A stretch of DNA of 24,722 nucleotides from Geothermobacter sp964501815 (GTDB lineage: Bacteria > Desulfobacterota > Desulfuromonadia > Desulfuromonadales > Geothermobacteraceae): contig CAZCUR010000038.1 of NCBI GenBank assembly GCA_964501815.1, positions 1 through 24,722 of the forward strand, read 5' to 3'. Every line of letters starts with the position of its first letter. Position 1 is the first letter of the stretch. A program made the position numbers and the translations under genes. The notes beneath the pieces are model-generated. The model worked only from the letters and a program-made list of their open reading frames with translations. It searched no databases and was not told the DNA's origin. Below, one piece after another: positions 1-8,380 of this stretch.

Positions 1-32
1 AATTCACGATTCAAGACCTGCCCCCCGGCGGG
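1..32. repeat. Direct repeat, left copy
   Basis: This segment begins AATTCACGATTCAAGACCTG and ends in CCCCCGGCGGG. It matches 1238-1269 at 30 of 32 positions in the same orientation. The two copies flank the polyferredoxin gene and the assembly gap. From memory, AATTCAAGACCTGACCCC-type words are common next to REP-associated tyrosine transposases and as dispersed intergenic repeats, but no transposase is visible here. A 10-bp word, ATTTTTCCGG, is also repeated at 33-42 and 63-72, just inside the left copy. The window starts at this repeat, so its full extent is unknown. Confidence 0.7.
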
Positions 33-100
33 ATTTTTCCGGGACGGGATTTGAGCCAGGTCATTTTTCCGGCAGAGAATTTGCTCTATGATGCCGGGTC

Positions 101-1102
101 ATGAGACATCTGCTGCGCAAAACCACCGCGCTGCGGCTGGCGGTGCAATGGATCTTTCTGGGCTGGTGCCTCTTTCTCGGGGTGCAGTTCAGCCTGTTCG
201 TTCGGCACTACACCAGTTTCGGCCAGACGCCCGACTACGTGCGGCCGCCGGGGGTGGAAGGGTTTTTGCCCATCGGTGGGCTGATCGCGCTGAAAAACTG
301 GCTGGTCAACGGTCGGTTCGACAGCGTCCATCCGGCGGCGCTGGTGCTGCTGCTGACCTTTTTCGCCATGGCGCTGCTGGCGCGCAAGTCCTTCTGCTCG
401 TGGCTCTGTCCGGTCGGCACCCTGGAAGAAGGGCTGTGGCGGCTGGGCAAGCGCCTGTTCGGACGCAACTTCGCCATCTGGCGCTGGCTTGACATTCCCC
501 TGCGGGTGCTCAAGTACGCGCTGCTGCTCTTTTTCGTCAAACTCATCATCATTGATATGCCGGCCGCGGCACTGCAGGGCTTTCTCGCCTCGCCCTACTG
601 GGCGGTGGCGGATGTGCGCATGCTGCACTTTTTCACCGGCCTGTCGCCCCTGGCTCTCGGCATCATCCTGGCGCTGGCCATCCTGTCGGTCCTCTACCAG
701 AACTTCTGGTGCCGCTACCTCTGCCCCTACGGCGCCCTGCTCGGCCTGCTCGCCATGCTCAGCCCCTTCAAGATCCGCCGCAGCGAAGACCACTGCGTCC
801 GTTGCGGCGCCTGCAGCCGCTCCTGCCCGGCCCGCCTGCCGGTCGACCGCAAGACAGCCATCCACTCGCCCGAATGCACCGGCTGTCTCGGCTGCGTCTC
901 TTCCTGCCCGCAGCCCGGCGCCCTCGGCATGCGGCCGCCTGTAACCGAACGCGCCCTGCCCGGCTGGGGTTTCGGCCTGTTGGTCTTGGGGATTTTCTTC
1001 GTCGGCGTCGCCGCCGGCATGCTCAGCGGCCACTGGCACACCAGCCTGACCGCCGAGGATTTTCAGCGCCTGATTCCGCTGGCGGAGCGTTTTGGGCACT
1101 GA
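101..1102 (+). CDS. NapH/NosR-type membrane-bound 4Fe-4S polyferredoxin
   Basis: A 333-residue integral membrane iron-sulfur protein. Hydrophobic segments lie at about residues 12-34, 80-95, 138-152, 180-200 and 288-306. Two CxxxCP motifs follow membrane segments (C99/C103 and C204/C208), the signature of the NapH/NosR/CcoG group. Two ferredoxin-type clusters follow: C232-x2-C-x2-C-x3-CP and C259-x2-C-x2-C-x3-CP. Members of this group pass electrons from the quinone pool or other donors to periplasmic reductases, or help assemble redox enzymes. No partner reductase lies in view, so the physiological role is open. The ATG at 101 has only a weak ribosome binding site, but it is the first ATG in frame and leaves a short basic N-terminus before the first membrane helix. 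The gene sits between two 32-bp direct repeats, and the assembly gap begins seven bases after its stop. Confidence 0.85.
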   Translation: MRHLLRKTTALRLAVQWIFLGWCLFLGVQFSLFVRHYTSFGQTPDYVRPPGVEGFLPIGGLIALKNWLVNGRFDSVHPAALVLLLTFFAMALLARKSFCSWLCPVGTLEEGLWRLGKRLFGRNFAIWRWLDIPLRVLKYALLLFFVKLIIIDMPAAALQGFLASPYWAVADVRMLHFFTGLSPLALGIILALAILSVLYQNFWCRYLCPYGALLGLLAMLSPFKIRRSEDHCVRCGACSRSCPARLPVDRKTAIHSPECTGCLGCVSSCPQPGALGMRPPVTERALPGWGFGLLVLGIFFVGVAAGMLSGHWHTSLTAEDFQRLIPLAERFGH

Positions 1103-1109
1103 GAGGACT

Positions 1110-1209
1110 NNNNNNNNNNNNNNNNNNNNNNNNNNNNNNNNNNNNNNNNNNNNNNNNNNNNNNNNNNNNNNNNNNNNNNNNNNNNNNNNNNNNNNNNNNN
1201 NNNNNNNNN
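1110..1209. other. Assembly gap (100 N)
   Basis: Exactly 100 unknown bases, the conventional placeholder for a scaffold join of unknown size. Real sequence, possibly more genes or a repeat copy, may be missing. The flank at 1210-1237 shows nothing recognisable, and a 32-bp repeat starts at 1238. Repeats close to a gap are a common reason for a broken assembly. Between the polyferredoxin stop and the rhodanese start at 1396 I see no other gene. Confidence 0.95.
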
Positions 1210-1237
1210 GCTCGCGATGCCTTCTGATAGGCAAAAA

Positions 1238-1269
1238 AATTCACAATTCAAGACCTGACCCCCGGCGGG
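1238..1269. repeat. Direct repeat, right copy
   Basis: Second copy of the repeat found at 1-32: AATTCACAATTCAAGACCTG followed by A-CCCCC-GGCGGG, with two mismatches to the first copy. It lies 29 bases after the assembly gap and about 125 bases upstream of the rhodanese-like gene. It could be a dispersed intergenic element or the mark of a past insertion or recombination event. Confidence 0.7.
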
Positions 1270-1395
1270 GAACAGGCATCTAAATATTCAATATGCGCCA
1301 TTGGAATGGCTGATAAAAACCTGGCGGACAATCCTTGCTTGTGCTAATTTTCTGCCCGCTCTGATTCTCTTTACTGCTACCACAGGAGGCAAACC

Positions 1396-1809
1396 ATGCG
1401 TCAGACCCTTTTGCTTCTGGTTTTTGTCCTTGCTGCGAGCACCTGCTGGGCCAAAAACTACGACTACATCTCGCCCGCTGATCTCAAAGCCAAAATTGAA
1501 TCCGGCGCTCCGCTGCTGCTGGTTGACATTCAGGCAGCAAAAGAGTTCGCCCAACATCACATCAAGGGAGCGCTGGCCACCTACGCCTATCCGGTGAAAT
1601 CGGACGAGGACCGCGCCCGGCTGGCACCCGTCCTCGAGCGCGCCCAAACCGGGGCCGAGCCCATCGTCATCGTTTGCCCGCGCGGCGCCGGCGGAGCGAA
1701 GCGAGCCTATGATTTTTTGCAGGAATCAGGAGTCGCAACCGAAAGACTGAACATTCTCGAAGGCGGGCAGCAGGGATGGCCCTATCCCGAGCTTCTGGTA
1801 CAACAATAG
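1396..1809 (+). CDS. Exported single-domain rhodanese-like protein
   Basis: A 137-residue protein starting at an ATG with a strong AGGAGG six bases upstream. Residues 1-19 form a typical Sec signal peptide (hydrophobic core, then CWA before the mature start), so the product is expected in the periplasm. The rest is one rhodanese fold: LLLVDIQ (about 41-47), HHIKGAL (54-60), the active-site strand IVIVCP with Cys94, and the C-terminal LNILEGGQQGWPY. Rhodaneses carry sulfur or other groups on the loop cysteine. Here the loop is longer than the usual CxxxxR(S/T), running CPRGAGGAKR from Cys94 to Arg103. Substrate and partner are unknown. The gene appears to stand alone, with a terminator directly downstream. 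The spacer upstream (1270-1395) shows no convincing promoter. Confidence 0.85.
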   Translation: MRQTLLLLVFVLAASTCWAKNYDYISPADLKAKIESGAPLLLVDIQAAKEFAQHHIKGALATYAYPVKSDEDRARLAPVLERAQTGAEPIVIVCPRGAGGAKRAYDFLQESGVATERLNILEGGQQGWPYPELLVQQ

Positions 1810-1839
1810 CCGTTTCTGAAACGGCGAAAAGCAGCAAGG

Positions 1840-1870
1840 GAGGATGTCCGTTCAGGGCATCCTCTTTTTT
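1840..1870 (+). terminator. Intrinsic terminator of the rhodanese-like gene
   Basis: GAGGATG (1840-1846) pairs with CATCCTC (1858-1864). The stem is extended inward by a U-G pair and two C-G pairs around the loop GTTCA, and is followed by six T (1865-1870). A second perfect hairpin, GCCGTTTC-T-GAAACGGC (1809-1825), begins in the stop codon just upstream but has no T run. Read from the other strand there is no T run, so this stem does not clearly terminate the convergent glycerate kinase gene. Confidence 0.85.
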
Positions 1871-1886
1871 GTCTGCCACCCTGGCG

Positions 1887-3014
1887 TCATAACGCCAGCA
1901 CCGCGGCGACATTGCGCGCCAGCGCGGTCAGATTGGCCTCAGCGTTGGCGAGGGCCTCATCCAGGCTGCACAGTCCGGGGACACAGGCAAAGGCGGCACG
2001 GATGGTTTTGCCGAGCAGCGCCTCGTAGCCGGGGCCGAGGCTGCCGGCGAGCACGACAACCGGCACCCGGTGCCGGGCGGCGCACGCGGCGACCCCCATC
2101 ACGGCCTTGCCGTGGGCGCTCTGGGCATCGAAACGCCCTTCGCCGGTCATCACCAGGTCGGCCTCGGCGAGGTGCCGGTCAAAATCGAGAGCGGACAAAA
2201 CCAGGTCGATACCCGGTTCCAGGGTGGCGTCACCAAAGGCGAGCAGCGACACCGCCAGGCCGCCGGCGGCCCCGGCACCCGGGCGATTCACCAGATCTCG
2301 ACCGCTGATCTGTTCAAGCAGGGCGCCGTAGTGGGCGAGATTGGCGTCCAGCCGTTCGACCAGCACCGCATCGGCCCCCTTCTGCGGCCCGTAGACGCGC
2401 GAAGCGCCGCGCGGCCCGGTGAGTGGATTGTCGACATCGCAGGCGATGCGAAAACGGCATTTCTTCAGGCGGGCATCGAGGTTTCCGGTATCGACGCGGG
2501 CAACCCGGTCGAGCTGCCCGCCCCCCTGGCCGACCGGCCAGCCGTCGGTATCGAGCAGCTGTGCTCCCAGGGCCTGGAGCATCCCGGCGCCGGCGTCATT
2601 GGTGGCGCTGCCGCCCAGCCCGAGGATGATCTCGCGCACGCCGGCATCAAGCGCGTGGCGGATCAGCTCCCCGGTACCGAAGCTGGTGGCGGCGGCCGGA
2701 TCGCGCCTGTCCGGCGGCACCAGCGCCAGACCGCTGGCGGCGGCCATTTCGATCACCGCCACCTCCCCGTCCCCGAGCAGACCATAGTGCGCCAGCACCG
2801 GATCGCCCAGGGGGCCGGTGACCGTCACCTTGACCAGGCGGCCACCGGTCGCCTCGACCAGGGTACGCGCTGTCCCCTCGCCACCGTCGGCGACCGGAAG
2901 GCAGACCCCTGCGGCCCCTGGCAGGCCCTGGCGCAGCCCGGCCGCGATGGCGCGGGCGGCGGCGGGGGCGTCGAGGCTTTCCTTGAAGGAATCGGGCGCG
3001 ATCAGAATTTTCAT
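1887..3014 (-). CDS. glxK: Glycerate kinase (GlxK/GarK family)
   Basis: A 375-residue enzyme of the glycerate kinase family that phosphorylates D-glycerate (2-phosphoglycerate in the GarK/GlxK branch), feeding it into lower glycolysis. The N-terminus MKILIAPDSFKESL is the family hallmark. It is followed by VADGGEGTARTL, the glycine-rich GLGGSATNDAGAGML, and late MTGEGRFDAQSAHGKA. Length is normal for the family (about 375-385). The start is placed at the ATG ending at 3014. An in-frame ATG 54 bases upstream would only translate the cysS terminator hairpin and gives 18 residues unlike the family. No strong ribosome binding site is seen. The gene begins only 16-17 bases past the cysS terminator, so it probably depends on read-through or on a promoter inside cysS. 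The symbol is chosen by family; the exact product isomer is not proven. Confidence 0.9.
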   Translation of the reverse strand: MKILIAPDSFKESLDAPAAARAIAAGLRQGLPGAAGVCLPVADGGEGTARTLVEATGGRLVKVTVTGPLGDPVLAHYGLLGDGEVAVIEMAAASGLALVPPDRRDPAAATSFGTGELIRHALDAGVREIILGLGGSATNDAGAGMLQALGAQLLDTDGWPVGQGGGQLDRVARVDTGNLDARLKKCRFRIACDVDNPLTGPRGASRVYGPQKGADAVLVERLDANLAHYGALLEQISGRDLVNRPGAGAAGGLAVSLLAFGDATLEPGIDLVLSALDFDRHLAEADLVMTGEGRFDAQSAHGKAVMGVAACAARHRVPVVVLAGSLGPGYEALLGKTIRAAFACVPGLCSLDEALANAEANLTALARNVAAVLAL

Positions 3015-3026
3015 GATTCGGGCCAA

Positions 3027-3062
3027 ACCAAAAGCCCCCGCGGAAGGGCTTCCTGCGGGGGC
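3027..3062 (-). terminator. Intrinsic terminator after cysS
   Basis: On the minus strand GCCCCCGC (3062-3055) pairs with GCGGGGGC (3041-3034). A second inner pairing of GGAA with TTCC is possible in the loop, and TTTTGGTTT follows. It begins nine bases past the cysS stop and ends 12-16 bases before the glycerate kinase ATG. Confidence 0.85.
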
Positions 3063-3070
3063 GGTCATGG

Positions 3071-4552
3071 TTACTTCACTTTCCAGGTCGTGCCGTCCTT
3101 GCTGTCGAGCAGCTCGATGCCGGCGGCCGTCAGTTCGTCGCGGATGGCGTCGGCGCGGGCGAAATCTCGGGCCTTGCGCGCCTCGGCCCGCTCACGGATC
3201 AGCGCCTCGATGCGCTCGGGCGTGTAGCCGGTCTGCTCCAGGCCGCCGGCCTTCTGCTTTTCCAGCCAGGCGACCGGGTCGCTGCCGAACAGGCCGAGCA
3301 CGCCGCCGAGTTCCCGCAGCTTGCGCGCGCCATCGGCGATGACCCGCAGGGAGAGCGGACAGTCGTCGAAGCGCGCCTCACCAATCAGCCGGTTGATACC
3401 GCGCACCGCTTCGAACAGGTGGCCGATGGCGGCGGCGGTATTGAAATCATCATCCATCGCCTCGGTGAAGAACTCTTCCAGATGCTCGATCCGGTCCCAG
3501 ACCTCGCGCTCGGCGTCGGAAATCTCCGGACAGACGGCCCGTTCGGGAACGGGATTGTCCGCCAGGGTGCGGTCGGCGGCGGCCAGCGCCTCGTAGAAGC
3601 GGGTCAGGCCGGCCTTCGCCTCCCGGAGGTTCTGGTCGGAAAAATCGATGGGCGAACGATAGTGCGCCGTCAGGATGAAGAAGCGCAGAATCTCGGGATC
3701 GTACTCCTTGAGGATGTCGCGGATGGTGAAAAAGTTGCCCAGCGACTTGGACATCTTTTCCTGGTTGACGTTGACGAAACCGTTGTGAATCCAGTAGCGG
3801 GCAAAGGGCTTGCCGCTGGCCCCCTCCGACTGGGCGATCTCATTCTCATGATGCGGAAAGATCAGGTCGCGGCCGCCGCCGTGGATGTCGAAGGTGTCGC
3901 CCAGCAGCGACGAACTCATGGCGGAGCACTCGATGTGCCAGCCCGGCCGGCCCGGTCCCCAGGGTGAGTCCCAGCTCGGCTCGCCCGGCTTGGCCGCCTT
4001 CCACAGGGCAAAGTCCATCGGGTCTTCCTTCTGCTCACCGGGCGCAATGCGCGCGCCGGCCTGCATCTCTTCCATGTTGCGCTTGGAGAGTTTGAGATAG
4101 CCGTCAAACTTTCTGACCCGGTAGTAGACATCACCGCCGGCCTCATAAGCCAGCCCCTTGTCCATGAGGCGCTGCGTCAGGGCGATGATCTGGTCGATGT
4201 ACTCGGTGGCACGCGGCTCGAAGGTCGGCTTTTCCAGTCCGAGAGTCTCCATGTCCTCATCAAAGGCACGGATGAACTCTTCGGCCAGCTCTCTGGCGCT
4301 GATGCCGCGTTCGTTGGCGCGGTTGATAATCTTGTCGTCGACGTCAGTGTAGTTGCGTACGTAGGTGACATCGAAACCGCGGTATTTGAGATAACGGAAG
4401 ATGATGTCGAAGACGATGTTGGCGCGCGCGTGGCCGATGTGGCAGTAGTCGTACACGGTGACGCCGCAGACATACATCTTTACCTTGCCCGGCTCAAGGG
4501 GAACGAAGTCTTCCTTTTTGCCACTCAGGGTGTTGTAAACACGCAGGCTCAT
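3071..4552 (-). CDS. cysS: Cysteine--tRNA ligase
   Basis: A 493-residue class I aminoacyl-tRNA synthetase that charges tRNA-Cys in the cytoplasm. The HIGH motif is at residues 38-41 and KMSKS at 266-270. The zinc ligands known from the E. coli enzyme are all present at matching positions: C29, C209, H234 and E238 (within HHENE). The DALR-type anticodon-binding region forms the C-terminal part. The length is slightly above the usual 460-475. The ATG is preceded by GGAGAAACC, a good ribosome binding site. The gene lies 87 bases downstream of glnS in the same direction, separated by a short tandem repeat, and ends at a strong terminator. Confidence 0.97.
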   Translation of the reverse strand: MSLRVYNTLSGKKEDFVPLEPGKVKMYVCGVTVYDYCHIGHARANIVFDIIFRYLKYRGFDVTYVRNYTDVDDKIINRANERGISARELAEEFIRAFDEDMETLGLEKPTFEPRATEYIDQIIALTQRLMDKGLAYEAGGDVYYRVRKFDGYLKLSKRNMEEMQAGARIAPGEQKEDPMDFALWKAAKPGEPSWDSPWGPGRPGWHIECSAMSSSLLGDTFDIHGGGRDLIFPHHENEIAQSEGASGKPFARYWIHNGFVNVNQEKMSKSLGNFFTIRDILKEYDPEILRFFILTAHYRSPIDFSDQNLREAKAGLTRFYEALAAADRTLADNPVPERAVCPEISDAEREVWDRIEHLEEFFTEAMDDDFNTAAAIGHLFEAVRGINRLIGEARFDDCPLSLRVIADGARKLRELGGVLGLFGSDPVAWLEKQKAGGLEQTGYTPERIEALIRERAEARKARDFARADAIRDELTAAGIELLDSKDGTTWKVK

Positions 4553-4566
4553 GGTTTCTCCAAAGG

Positions 4567-4600
4567 CAGAATACAGAATTCAGAATACAGAATTCAGAAG
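4567..4600. repeat. Short tandem repeat, 7/14-bp period
   Basis: Two perfect copies of CAGAATACAGAATT (4567-4580 and 4581-4594) plus a partial third, CAGAAG. Each 14-mer is itself two heptads, CAGAATA and CAGAATT. The inverted words ATTCTG (4625-4630) and CTTCTG (4632-4637) follow about 25-35 bases later, so transcripts from either strand can fold back. The whole array occupies the cysS-glnS spacer. No protein-coding sense is seen. Confidence 0.85.
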
Positions 4601-4639
4601 TCGTTACTGACTCCTGTCTTGCGCATTCTGGCTTCTGGT

Positions 4640-6295
<1,656 letters not shown>

Positions 6296-6320
6296 GGGCT
6301 CGACATCGTTTCGAAAAAAG

Positions 6321-6407
6321 TCTCGCGCAAAGACGCAGAGACGCTGAAGGATCCAGGAATGATTTTCCAAAAACGGACATCTGCGTCCTGGCGGCTCTGC
6401 GCGCTCA
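6321..6407. repeat. Imperfect inverted-repeat element between ispF and glnS
   Basis: The left arm CTCGCGCAAAGACGCAGAG (continuing to 6344) is an imperfect inverted copy of the right arm at 6381-6407. Both arms share the core CGCGCA(A/G)AG(A/C)CGC, then GACGC. The spacer between arms is about 36 bases. On the minus strand, the direction of the flanking genes, the second arm is followed by GAGACTTTTTT, so the structure could also act as a weak terminator between ispF and glnS. From memory, words such as CTCGCGCAAAGACGCAAAG recur in intergenic DNA of many unrelated bacteria and give spurious peptides such as RLCVFARD. Confidence 0.75.
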
Positions 6408-6418
6408 GGGTTTGATGT

Positions 6419-6916
6419 TTACACGTCCAGCTCGGCGCTGACGTCGACCGGCAGCATCAGCACTACGGCATGGGCGGCGATGCCTTCACCGCGGCCGGTG
6501 AAACCAAGGCTCTCCGTGGTGGTCGCCTTGACATTGACGCAGCGGATATCGACCTCGCACAGGGCCGCGATGGTTTCGACCATGGCGCCGATGTAGGGCG
6601 CCAGCTTCGGCTTTTCGGCCATAACCGTGCAGTCGAGGTTGCCGACCCGAAAGCCGCGCCGGGCGGCAATGGCGAGAGTTTCCGCCAGCAGCTTGCGGCT
6701 GTCAATCCCCTTGTAGGCCGGATCGGAATCGGGGAAATGCCGGCCGATGTCCCCTTCCCCCACGGCCCCGAGGACGGCGTCGCAGATGGCGTGCAGCAGT
6801 ACGTCGGCATCCGAATGGCCGAGCAGGCCGAGATGCCAGGGTATCTCGACACCGCCGAGAACCAGTTTGCGCTCCGGCACCAGCCGGTGCACGTCGAATC
6901 CGTGTCCAATGCGCAT
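6419..6916 (-). CDS. ispF: 2-C-methyl-D-erythritol 2,4-cyclodiphosphate synthase
   Basis: A 165-residue enzyme of the MEP isoprenoid pathway; it cyclises CDP-methylerythritol 2-phosphate to the cyclodiphosphate with release of CMP. The metal ligands D8 and H10 (MRIGHGFDVH) and H42 (HSDADVLLHA) sit at the same numbers as in E. coli IspF. The C-terminal TTTESLGFTGRGEGI is the conserved substrate-binding segment. Its ATG overlaps the ispD stop by one base (TGATG), so the two are translationally coupled and catalyse nearby steps of the same pathway (IspE acts between them). Confidence 0.97.
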   Translation of the reverse strand: MRIGHGFDVHRLVPERKLVLGGVEIPWHLGLLGHSDADVLLHAICDAVLGAVGEGDIGRHFPDSDPAYKGIDSRKLLAETLAIAARRGFRVGNLDCTVMAEKPKLAPYIGAMVETIAALCEVDIRCVNVKATTTESLGFTGRGEGIAAHAVVLMLPVDVSAELDV

Positions 6917-7611
6917 CAGTCGTCCCTCTTCATCCGCAAAAGCGCCTCGGCCAGGACCAGGTCTTCAGGGGTGGTGATCTTGATATTGCGGTAGTCCCCT
7001 TCGACCACCGCTACAGGCTTCCCCAGGCGCTCGACAAGCGAGGCGTCGTCCGTGCCCACAAAACCGTCCCGCAAAGCCTGGTCGTGGGCCTGACAAATCA
7101 GGTCGAAACGAAAAGCCTGCGGCGTCTGCGCCAGCCAGAGGCAACGGCGTTCAGGCGTCTCCACCACCCTGCCGGACGCAACCCGCTTGACCGTCTGCTT
7201 GACCGGAACCGCCACAATGGCGGCACCCGTATCCGCGGCCTGCTGCAGCAGCGGGTCGATCAGTCTCGCATTGAACAGGGGGCGGACACCGTCGTGGATC
7301 AGCACCAGATCGTCGTCAGAAGCGGCGCAGGCCGCCAGTCCGGCACGCACCGAATCCTGCCGTTCGGCACCGCCTGGGACCATGCGTACCGGCTTGCCGC
7401 CAGGCAGGTCCGTCAGCACCTGCGCGCGGCAAAGGTCCTGCTCCGCCCGGGGCACCACCAGGATGATGCCGTCGATGGCGGTATGGTTCAGAAAAAGCTC
7501 GAGCGTGTGCGTCAGGATCGGCCGGCCGGCAAGCTGCAGAAACTGCTTGCTGGTCGCGGTCCCCATGCGCCGTCCCATGCCGGCGGCAGGTACGACAACC
7601 CAGACTGCCAT
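6916..7611 (-). CDS. ispD: 2-C-methyl-D-erythritol 4-phosphate cytidylyltransferase
   Basis: A 231-residue cytidylyltransferase that joins CTP and methylerythritol 4-phosphate in the MEP pathway. The nucleotide loop is PAAGMGRRMG, followed by KQFLQLAGRPIL. Further family motifs are HDGVRPLF, LAQTPQAFRF and TDDASLVE, and the end matches the family (GDYRNIKITTPEDL). The ATG ending at 7611 is preferred because it yields MAVWVVVPAAG and has GGGGTGGGAG close upstream; a GTG three codons earlier is the alternative. The gene begins only about 26 bases after the carD terminator, so it may depend on read-through or an internal promoter. Confidence 0.96.
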   Translation of the reverse strand: MAVWVVVPAAGMGRRMGTATSKQFLQLAGRPILTHTLELFLNHTAIDGIILVVPRAEQDLCRAQVLTDLPGGKPVRMVPGGAERQDSVRAGLAACAASDDDLVLIHDGVRPLFNARLIDPLLQQAADTGAAIVAVPVKQTVKRVASGRVVETPERRCLWLAQTPQAFRFDLICQAHDQALRDGFVGTDDASLVERLGKPVAVVEGDYRNIKITTPEDLVLAEALLRMKRDD

Positions 7612-7637
7612 GGCTCCCACCCCGTTGTTGCTTCAAC

Positions 7638-7661
7638 AAAAAACCGGGCCAAGTGCCCGGT
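7638..7661 (-). terminator. Intrinsic terminator after carD
   Basis: On the minus strand ACCGGGC (7661-7655) pairs with GCCCGGT (7649-7643) around a five-base loop, and is followed by a run of six T including the last paired base (7643-7638). It lies 30 bases past the carD stop and about 26 bases before the ispD ATG. Confidence 0.88.
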
Positions 7662-7690
7662 CTCTTTCCCTGTCAGCTGCCGTGTACGTC

Positions 7691-8197
7691 TCAGTTGAGC
7701 AGCATTTTCTCCACGCGCTCGGCGACCTTGTCCTCGTCCTTGCCTTCAGCGCGTGCGATCTCGGATATCAGCAGCTTGCGGGCCAGCTCCAGCACCTTCT
7801 TTTCACCGTAGGAGAGCTCCTTGTCTTCCTTGATGAGATAGAGCTCGCGCAGGACTTCGGCCACCTCAAGCGGGTCGCCTGACTTGATCTTCTCCTGGTA
7901 CTCGCGCTGGCGCCGGCTCCAGGACGGAATGCTGCCGAGACCATCGCGGGGCTTTTCCTCCAACACCTTGTAGATGCGGCTGACCTGCTTCTTGCTGATC
8001 AGACGCCGCAAACCGACCTGCTCGACATTGCCGACCGGCACCATGATGGTCATGTCAGTATCGACAATGCGCAAAACGTAAAAATCGTTGCGGATGCCGG
8101 CATACTCACGCGATTCGATGGCTTCGATAATCCCGACCCCCTGAGAAGGGTAAACGGCGCAGTCACCGACCTTGAAGGTTGTCTCTGTCTCTTGCAT
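7691..8197 (-). CDS. carD: CarD/CdnL-family RNA polymerase-binding transcriptional regulator
   Basis: A 168-residue protein. The N-terminal CarD_CdnL_TRCF domain, FKVGDCAVYPSQGVGIIEAI (8-27) through about residue 70, is the Tudor-like module that binds the RNA polymerase beta subunit. The helical C-terminal part (about 75-168, rich in K, E and R) is the DNA-contacting region in relatives. Members stabilise the open promoter complex, notably at rRNA promoters. The protein ends in ERVEKMLLN. The start is the ATG ending at 8197, giving MQETETTFKVGD; an ATG seven codons upstream is possible but falls on the predicted -10. A predicted promoter ends six bases before the ATG. Reading on upstream in this frame is open for a long way but is antisense to the TPR gene. 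Confidence 0.93.
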   Translation of the reverse strand: MQETETTFKVGDCAVYPSQGVGIIEAIESREYAGIRNDFYVLRIVDTDMTIMVPVGNVEQVGLRRLISKKQVSRIYKVLEEKPRDGLGSIPSWSRRQREYQEKIKSGDPLEVAEVLRELYLIKEDKELSYGEKKVLELARKLLISEIARAEGKDEDKVAERVEKMLLN

Positions 8198-8203
8198 TCT
8201 TCC

Positions 8204-8232
8204 ATAGTAGCATGGCATTTTTAAGCCGTCAA
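8204..8232 (-). promoter_or_regulatory. Predicted sigma-70 promoter of carD
   Basis: On the minus strand TTGACG (8232-8227), a 17-base spacer, then an extended -10 of TGC-TACTAT (hexamer 8209-8204). By usual spacing the transcript would begin at or next to the A of the carD ATG (8197), giving a leaderless message. A second, weaker -10-like TATAAG lies further upstream without a clear -35. Confidence 0.5.
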
Positions 8233-8380
8233 ACTGAAAGGCCTTAGAAACCTTATACTTAGCAATATCTTGTCCCCTGTGTCCTTCCTGCCGGCTGTGC
8301 ACGGGGCTGACCTCGGCCGGCGGGCTGTGATAGGCTGGCCGCCACCGCTTCTGCAACCTTTTTTGTGCGGAGACCCTGCG

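Noticed and set aside
1..1269. A composite transposon bounded by the direct repeats
   Set aside because: No transposase, terminal inverted repeats or target duplication can be seen, and 100 bases are unknown; only a repeat pair is supported.
3015..3068. Longer N-terminus for glycerate kinase
   Set aside because: The added 18 residues are the cysS terminator translated; the family starts at MKILIAPDSFKE.
4567..4600. CRISPR array
   Set aside because: Units are 7-14 bases with no spacers; this is a simple tandem repeat.
6296..6370. Longer N-terminus for glnS
   Set aside because: The added 25 residues come mostly from the dispersed inverted repeat and are absent from the family.
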